A stretch of DNA of 13,649 nt from Chlamydiota bacterium (lineage in GTDB: Bacteria > Chlamydiota > Chlamydiia > Chlamydiales > Rhabdochlamydiaceae), in contig JAHFTP010000024.1 of assembly GCA_023265495.1 (NCBI GenBank), positions 1-13,649 of the forward strand, in the 5' to 3' direction. Under the pieces are notes generated by a model. It was not told the DNA's origin. It ran no database searches and worked only from the letters and a program-made list of their open reading frames with translations. Shown one piece after another: positions 1 through 9,000 of the stretch. Within the stretch, counting starts at the first letter, position 1; each line of letters starts with the position of its first letter. A program made the translations under genes and the position numbers.

Positions 1-2
1 AA

Positions 3-3000
3 GCCCTTCTGCTCAGTTTATTTCCCAAAGCAATGAGACGTGGCATAGATAAGGATCTCCCCACCTGGACCCCTTCAGAGACAGATTGGCAAACATTTTT
101 CCATAGCACCACTTCAACAGAGCACCTGAAACCCATTTTAAGGACAGCGCAATTGGGATGGCTCGCCGCAAAAGCCGATCTATCTCAGTCTGACTGCTCT
201 CTATTATCTCTCTATGATTATATGCCAGACCTAATCCAAATCTATAGAACATTGCAACTTGACATTCACTTAGAACCCTCATTCGATCCTTCTCTTGCAG
301 AAAAAACGAAATATATACTCTCTTATATTGAGCACCAATCCGGAGGAGCTCTACACGTTTCCGGTGGTAAAGGATCAGGTTTTCAACATAAGATCCTTCG
401 GTTTGATAACCACTATAAAGATGCTAGAGCACTTACAGAGTACTATCATCACTTGCATTTATTGACGTCTGCAGATGGCACTCAGCCTTGTCCCTCTGCA
501 CCACCTCGATTAGCGGAGCTTGATGAGCGTCGGTTTAGCCAACAATTCGCCTATGATGATGCCTCCTTGCTATCCTCTTCTCTTATCGATTGGAAAAGAC
601 AAGAGTTCTTTGTGCAGTGCACGCTTCATCCGGAACATACCCTTTATTTAGCATTTCCTAGCATACCTCGTGCCTCACTCTGGTTTACACAGAAGGTCAG
701 TGAGGCCCGGCAGGGGTTAAGAGATCCAAATGATGAGGAAGAACTCACAAAAGCCATACAGGCGGCGCAGGCTCAAGATTTAAGACAGAATCTACGTGCC
801 ATAGAAGGCAGACTACAATTTGATTGTGTTGCATCAAATCTTAGCGAACCTGGGCAAAATCCCCACACAACAATAAAAGTACATGCGGGAGAGTCTGAAG
901 CAGGGGGATTTTACTACTACCCATGGGGTCTACCTGGAGAGCTAGGCGCGTGGACTCCAGCCGTCAATCCTGATGTTGAAGGTCCTCTAGACGGGTCTAC
1001 CCTTCCGGAGCTTCTGATGCCGACCTTTGAGAAGCCCATAACATTAACAGACTACTCTACATCATTACCCCATTCTCCCATGCCACCTCGAATACAAGTC
1101 TCATCAAAACAACTAGCGATATGGGCCACTGAGAGCCCTTCTTTGGAACTAGGAGATCCTGTATATGAAGTGCTCTTAAGTAGCTTAAATCCTGTTAGCA
1201 GCAAAGGGATAATTGCCTGTTTTGATTTTATACGAGCCCACCCGGACAAACTCGAAAACCCCCTCATACAAGACCATCTTTCCCATTGTATTTATCGCTC
1301 AGACTTTCTCAATTCTTGCTTTTATACAGAAACAGAGCCGCTTGCAGATTTCATCAAAACTCTGCCCGAGCTTATTGCAACTGCCAAGAAAAAAAATAAC
1401 ATACAAACGGCATCTTTCCTTATGCACCTCTCTGAGAGGCTCCGAGATCAAGCCCGAAGGACACAGGAAGACATAGCTACTTTAAGAAGAGAAAATTGTA
1501 CAAATTTGGATTCCTTAGGATCAACTACCCACAACATCCGACACAAATGGTGTCCCGACGAAAGGGAATCTCTACAAGCTTTGATAGCGAGTTCGGATGA
1601 CAGTATAGAGAGAATTCGCAATGCTTGTCCTGAAGACCATCGTAAGGACTTGACAGCCGTTATAACCAAATGCCGAGGGAAACCAAGTCAATCGGTGGGG
1701 AAGAAAGACAGGGAAACAATGAGAACCTTGTTACAAATCCCACTCCCAGACAACATTCGAGAACAATCAGAGGAACTTCGTAAACAAATAGCTGAAAAGA
1801 AAGAAGAAGAAGAAGAAGAAGCCAATTTCCTCATAGCCAACCGGATTAGCTTTGCAATAGATCGACTGAAGAAAGAACTAGAACAGCTACTCTTGCCTTA
1901 TAGTCCTGGGCTATCAGAGCTCGTCGAATCTTTAAACGAAATCAACCATGCATTAAGTGAGATAACATCACAAAATACTGACATACCACAAAGAGACAAA
2001 CTCCTGAGCGGTATAGAGCACCACCTTTCAGAGATACTCTCCCCAACCTCCCCCTCCGACAAAAGCTGGCTTTTGCAGCAGGTACGATCCACAACCCCAA
2101 CCATGGGGACTCTAAGAGCCGGTCTTTATTTGTTACTTAGCTACGATGAGACAACACTAGCAGGGCTTCCTGCAGGGGAGCTCACACAACTACTTTCTCT
2201 ATGGCAATGCATATCTGATTCCTCGTCATCTTTACCATGTATTGGATTACTTCAGGCGGTGTATAAGAAAATGGAGGAAGTCATTCTTCCCGCGGTAGAT
2301 GCTCGATTACGGGGGGACAATGATTTACAGCAGAAAATTCTGTCTAGTCTTACTCAGATAAACTCTCTTCTGTGGATCCCTGTTGCAGGGGAAGAATATG
2401 TCTATCATATCCCTTCAGCTAATGGACGTGACGAAATTGCACGAATCAATCTACGCACGGGGGAGGTCCTATCCACGTCCACGCTGACACGTAGCGGCGC
2501 ATCTAAAGAATATAGAAGAAATCTTCCTGTGGAAATTCTAGATGATCCGCACTACATCCAAGTATTTGGGAACAATGCATTCAAATGTTCTCTCCAAAAT
2601 ACAGGAACGCAACATATCTATACCTTCTTATTAGGAGGAAAAGAGTGCCAAATTGCCTACGACCCCATTGCAAGAACCATCTCGCGCATTTCTAGAGAGT
2701 TTGGCACTCAGTGGCATGACCATGTGATGACTAGTTCTACAGGGGAAGACTCGAACATAACGCAATTATTACAGTCCCACGGTTTTTGGCTAAATAGGGA
2801 CCATCCGGAACTAGGATACCTTATACTAGAAGACCTTACCAAGCACAAATCTGATAGCACATTATTAGAAGATAGAACGACTCTGCGTCTTTCTTTGACG
2901 GCAGATCAAAAGCTCTTAAAAGTAACAACGGCTGATGGAAAAAAGGAAGTCTGCACAGATACTGCAAAGTCTCTCACCTCTGTCATACACTGCTGCCATG

Positions 3001-6000
3001 AGAGCGATGTACTATTTTTGCGATCTCCTGACAGCTCAACGATTGATGAAATCCTTTTCCTTAAGGAGAACTTTCGCCTACAAAGAGAGGGCACGCGTTG
3101 GGTCCCTTCTAATAAAGAAGTTGGCTGGAGCGTCGCCCTAGACCCTCCCGCAGAGCTAGTGGAGCGCTTTGGACAAGGCTATGACCAATATATGCTTCCC
3201 CTAGTAAAAAATGCAGGAATTCCCGGAAAGGAAGAATATGAACTACGCCTTTGGCCTCACGAGATTCTCCCCGCAACGAGGGATAGCGCGGGCACAGTGC
3301 ATTTTACCCACAACAAGATCCCTCCAACAAGTGTTTTGTCTCAACAAATTACCATTTCGATAGACTCGCAAGGACAAATGCATACATCCCACGCAGGTTT
3401 CTTATATCTTGCCCTCATATGTCAATCTCAAGGGAAAATTGAAGAAGCTACCTATTACCTGGAACAAATGAGCGGTCCTAGGGCATTCCAGGACAAAGGC
3501 CAGGCTGCCTTATTTACCTATCTATCTGATCAATTGCTCTCTCTTCCTATACAAACAGATCTATCCGCAGCGTGCCTACTAAAGGCCCATCTTGCCACAA
3601 CAATAATTAAAAAAGAGCAATACAAAATAAGAGAATTCCAAGAGTTGGATTGGGAACAATACCAGGCTAAAACAGAAAGGATTCTCACTCTTTGTGAACG
3701 CTATCAAACATTTATTGCAAAGCCCGGCAAAGAAGATTCCCTTGTTAGGTCTTTACTACTTCTTACGAATAAAGAAACTGATGAGCTCCTTTCCATTCAA
3801 TCTATGGCAATAGAGACGATGCTCAAGCTCCCGACTTCTCGTGCAGCACAACCAAGACCCATTTTACAAGCTCCTAAAACAGCTAGCAATGAAGTGATGC
3901 TACCCTTTATCCTGCTCATGCAACAGCCGGATCCTAAGATGACCCTCGAAACGTGGCAAAGATCGGGTATGCCGCTAACAGCAGAACTACTTAGAAATTT
4001 TTGGTCCTATTGGCAACTCATTCAAACGACATCTATTACTCCGGAGCAACTCCTTCCTCTATTTCAAACTATCCCCGCCGATGTAGATCCCGCATTAAGA
4101 GACTCCATTGATCTCGCAAGAAAATGTTTAATAGAACTTGCTATGCTAGCAAAGCAAGATCGCGGTACTATAACCTCCCTACGGCCACCGGATAAAAAAA
4201 TCTTTTCCTCTCTGGCAAAACTACTATCCCAATCTGCACCTATACGTACAGGATTTTTTGCTCCTATCCAAAGATTGCTGGATGCCCGTGCACTGGCACT
4301 ACACGAAACCAGTAAGCAGCAAGCCCTACGTGCATGCCAAGAGCAATTCCGATCTCTATTTACACAATTTGGCACTATATTCCCCGGTAAACAAGCTCTT
4401 TTCCTAGATGCAGAGATGCCATCTGTCGAAGAGCTAGAAACCACCTATACCCTTGGAGAATTGGAAGAAAAAATCACCGACAGCGCCCTCCCTCCCCCTG
4501 AGAAAAAACTGTATATGGGAGCTATAGCATCGATTCGTGCTAGTGGAGGATCTGCCGAAGGAAAGCTGTCTAAAACGAAGTTCTTAAAGACGCTCCATGA
4601 CGCGAGGGTCCCAGTGACAGCAAAACGATTTGAAGCAAGGACTGCTGAAAGGATTGCCCAATTGGAAAATGCCTTACTGAGAAGCGCAGCACCAGAATCT
4701 GATGGAGTATCTGTAAAATCAACGTTTTTACCTATTGACTTAACCCAATTTTCAGAGCAGTTTGATAACAAGAAAACACTACGAGAACAATTCTTCTCAA
4801 AAGGATTCTATCGCTTATCTCCAAGCGAGATCACTATCACAGAATCTTTTCTTCATGCAACCCCAAAGCAGAAAAGGATTTTTTTGGAACAATATCAGAA
4901 TATTTCACAAGGGAGATCTCCAGACCCACGAGCCATAAAAAGCCTTGAACACAGGCTCATCCAACTACTCACGCAAGCTCTAGAAATACCTCAAGAAAAT
5001 CTTCCCCAAAATACCAGCAACATAAAAGACTTTATAACTGCATTAAATACAGCTTATGAAGAGGCCATCTCCTCTAGAGAAACACAGACGATAACAGAGC
5101 ATTGTGACAAGCTCCTTGCAGCTTGCCCAGAAATCTCTTCTAAGACAGACTGCATGGCTGCTCATGGAAGAGAAGGAAAAAGAGCTGGTATTAAAGAGGT
5201 TGCAAAAAAAAGAAAAGACGATATAGAACAGGCCAAAACAGGAGTGATTACTATGCATTCACTCCCCCGTCTGGAACAAACGCTTCAAGACGAAGTCAGC
5301 TATCTTGCTGCACACCTTGAGCAAAGACAAAGCGCCATCTTAGCCGAGATAGAACCGTTTGCGGAGAGACTCGGTCTCTTCACACAATTTTCCCGTCGCG
5401 AACTTTTTGGGGATAAGGAGATATTCCATGCTATTTTAGACCTTTACCAAAATGGGGGGCTCAACAAAATCTCCGATCCTACCAAACAAGCCGCTTTAGA
5501 ACAAAAAATTACAGAGTTTCTGATTATAGGAACAAAGCTCCATCTCTATGAAAATGTTTTAGATGCGCAGGCGGGGTCTCTCACGCAGCTGAAAGCGCTC
5601 TTCCCTAGCATCCATAAATTAGAAGAACAAATAGCAGACTTAAGAGCTCATAACCAACCCTTCATAGGCGCCCAAGCCAAACTTGACGTTCTGATTAAAG
5701 AATGGAAATCGACCTCTAATGCGATATTATCCAAAATAGATAGAGCTAATGACGCACTATTTTTCTGCAATACCGAAAGCAAACAATTAGTAGACCAAGA
5801 GATCACACGTCCTATGTTAGTATTTAGTTATAGACAAAAGATCGGCATGAGAGACGAGCAACGTACTATGATTAAAACTCTTTTGGACGATCCTCACGCT
5901 CTAGTAGAACTCAGGATGGGTCTTGGAAAATCTTCCGTTATCTTTCCTCTTGTAGCTTCTTTGCTTGCCGATAGAAAGGGGACACTGCCTGTTGTCGTCT

Positions 6001-9000
6001 TCACAGAGGAACTTGTCGAGCAAAGCCGTAAGGACTTGGATAAAAGGGCCTATGAGTTCAGCTTCCGCAGAAGCCCCTCATTGAGTGCCAGGGAGCTCAG
6101 TGAAGAATATAAGACTCTTTTAGAGTTAAAAAGTGCCGGAAAATTCATTGTCACCACAGTAAATCGGCTGGCTGCTTTGAAAAACAAATTCCACGAACAA
6201 AACAAAGTTTTCGCTGAGAAGAGAGAACAGCATAAGGCAAAAGAAACAGCACTAACATTGGAAAGAGCAAAATCAGAGTCTGATCGTAATCCAGATCTAA
6301 TAGCTAGTTTGGAATCGGAAGGAGAGGCTCTCTTCGATCAAGTGGTAGAGTTGAGTAATCAACTCCTCTATCTTCGTAAAATCCATTCTCTCCTCTTTGC
6401 AAATGCAGATACCAGGTTCTTAGTTGATGAACCTGATGAAGTACTAAGCATATTATCGGAGCAGAATTATGCCGATGGACAACCACAAAACATAAGTACT
6501 ACGACATTTGATGTAGGAGAAATGCTTTTCCAAAGACTCTTTAACGAAGAATCTGCTACTCCGGAGATTTCTGTGCTCAGAAATGCATTCCTAGAAAATA
6601 CACAAGCATCTTTGTCAGAGGAAGCTCTACAGGCAGCGATGGAGTCTCTCGCAGATAAGGCCATTGATGCCTTTCTCCGCGACCCACTCAACCAAGCAGG
6701 AATGCAAGGAGCAGAACTTTCTGATGATGATCGAGCTTCGTTAAGAGCATTCCTCGCAGATAGTAAAGGACCTAATGGAACCCCGGCTCCTCGTCCCAAC
6801 ATTGCCAGTCTTCCAGACGCCGGAACTTCGCAAGCAATCCATATCGCAGCTACACGATTTTGGCTGACAAAAACATTACCTTTGATAAGCAGAAAAAGCT
6901 ATGGATCAGACTTCGGCATCAGCGCAGATGGGTTTAGCGTCACCCCAAGAAAAGAAGAAAGAGAAAAACTCAACACAAAATTTGGACAGGAAGCGGAGCT
7001 CACTGCCTATCACTTCCTTGCCTATATGAAAGAGGGGATTACCAGCGAGTCATTTTTTGAAACACTACTAAGAGAAATAGCAAGTACTGCAAGCGCAGAG
7101 TCGGAAGATGGTGACAAACGCTGGACAACATGGTTGACCACACTACAAAGGACCCCTCCAAATACAGATATACACACTCTCTTTACTAGATACAGAGCAT
7201 CTACTCAAGAAGGACGCAATCTCAGGGCCGGCTCACTGCGCTATATTATGCAAAATGGCAATTGGATACGCTTTAACCAACACCAAATTACCTGCAGAGC
7301 AGGAGACGTGGTGGGCGATTGCAAATTTGCAGGCTCATCAGGCACAGTAGGAGAATCCCGCTATACTCTCAATCCATCCTTTACGGGGGCATCAGAAAAT
7401 GTTGAACCTGATCGAATAGCAGGTGACTTGTTGATGAGACTCTCTGATATGGATCTGGAAGGGATCAATGCTGCAATAGAGACGCCCTTTTCTGATTCCT
7501 TCACACAAATGCAATCCTTGCTGGCAGACTCAGCTTGCAAGGCGATCATCAATCTGGGATCCACGTCTCCCGGAGAAACCACTTTAACCATCATTGACAG
7601 ATTAAGACAAACGTCTCAAGGAAGAAATAAACAGTTTATTTTTATCCACCCAGAGGAAAAGACCGCCTATATCTGGCATCCGGGATCTGCAAAACCCCAA
7701 CGCTTTGATAAAGTCAGAGATGCGAAAGCTGTTGACCCTTCAAAATGCATATACTATTTTGCTCAAGCAGATACTAGAGGCACCGACTTTAAAATCCCTC
7801 CGGGCTACGGAGCCCTCATTACAGGGCCTACTACTACTTCCACACAAATGGCACAAGGTATATGGAGGCTAAGAGGATTGGGAATAGAACACTCTGCCAA
7901 ATACTTTATCCATACGAGCATCGCTAAAAGGATAAATCCTAGCTATGATCCTTCGAACCCCGCAGTCATTCAAGTAAAAGATGTGATTCAAGACATCGAT
8001 AACCAAACAATCCGAGAACAAAGTTTTCTTAATGTTAAAGCCCAAGCAAGCCGCGCCGAGTCCATTGCTAGGATGCATATGGAAAAAGCTCTTTTAGATC
8101 CAAGAGATGATCAGCTACAATCTTTCTTAGAGCTTAGAGACCTTTCTAACACTAAAGAGAGAGAGGCCTTTTTAGCTAGGGTAGATGTAGAGGTATCGCT
8201 ATTTGAAGCAACTAAAAGTTATTTCTTTTCCTCCAGAGAAATGGATTATGCCCCCTATTATGAAAGTGCGAGAGACCTTCCCACTACAGAATATATAGAA
8301 CAAACTTATAAAAAAAAGAGAGACGCCGTTGCAACAACAAAGAGCGACCTAACGACCAAACTAACCGAGATATCTTCGACTGACGAGAAAGCTAAAGCTC
8401 GTCTAGCTGCATCTATTGAACGATGTCAAAAAGCTGCTGACGCTATAGACGAAGCAAAAAACACTTTTGGATCATCGGCTGAGATGCACAGAAAACATCT
8501 ACCCCCTACCATGGCTACCAATGCTTCATTAGATTCCGGCAGCGAATCTGAAATACAACAAGAACAGCAGATGGAACAACAAATGCAGCAGATGCTCGCT
8601 ACTGAAACAACGTCTGCTATACGTCGAGTAAAGAGAGAGCCTCCTGCTGCTGAAATTGTGCGGCCCGGGGGAATTGGCTCGTTCGCAAAAACACCTCCTG
8701 AAATGGGGATGACGCTTGAAGACTTCTGTTTAACAAGACCGACGCCTTTTGCAGATTGTGGACTCTCTGAAGGGTTGCTTCTATCCCTGGACTTTTCCCA
8801 ACTATTCAATGAGCTTAATTCTCAGGGCAGGCAGCTAGCCTACCTTTATATAGTAGAGACCACCCCATCGTCGGATGACCCAGATAAAAAGGAGCCTCTT
8901 CTATGCCTTGGCACCCATTTAGACCTCGATTTTTGGTGGACAACAATAGACCCCACACCAAACTCTGCCATCCTATACAGTCTTAATCCTCGGGATGGAA

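Noticed and set aside
1..10. The 9-base match between the left edge (aagcccttc) and the terminator arm near 13499 as a possible terminal repeat.
   Set aside because: The match ends after nine bases; it is too short to distinguish from chance.
345..385. Glycine-rich GGKGSG stretch near residues 110-115 as a second P-loop.
   Set aside because: The order lacks GxxxxGK[ST], there is no flanking hydrophobic strand, and no Walker B follows.
8426..8809. Minus-strand frames of about 100-127 codons inside the giant gene (for example 8426-8809 and 4064-4444).
   Set aside because: They are antisense to strongly supported coding sequence, are rich in Ser/Cys/Ala shadow composition, and lack ribosome sites.
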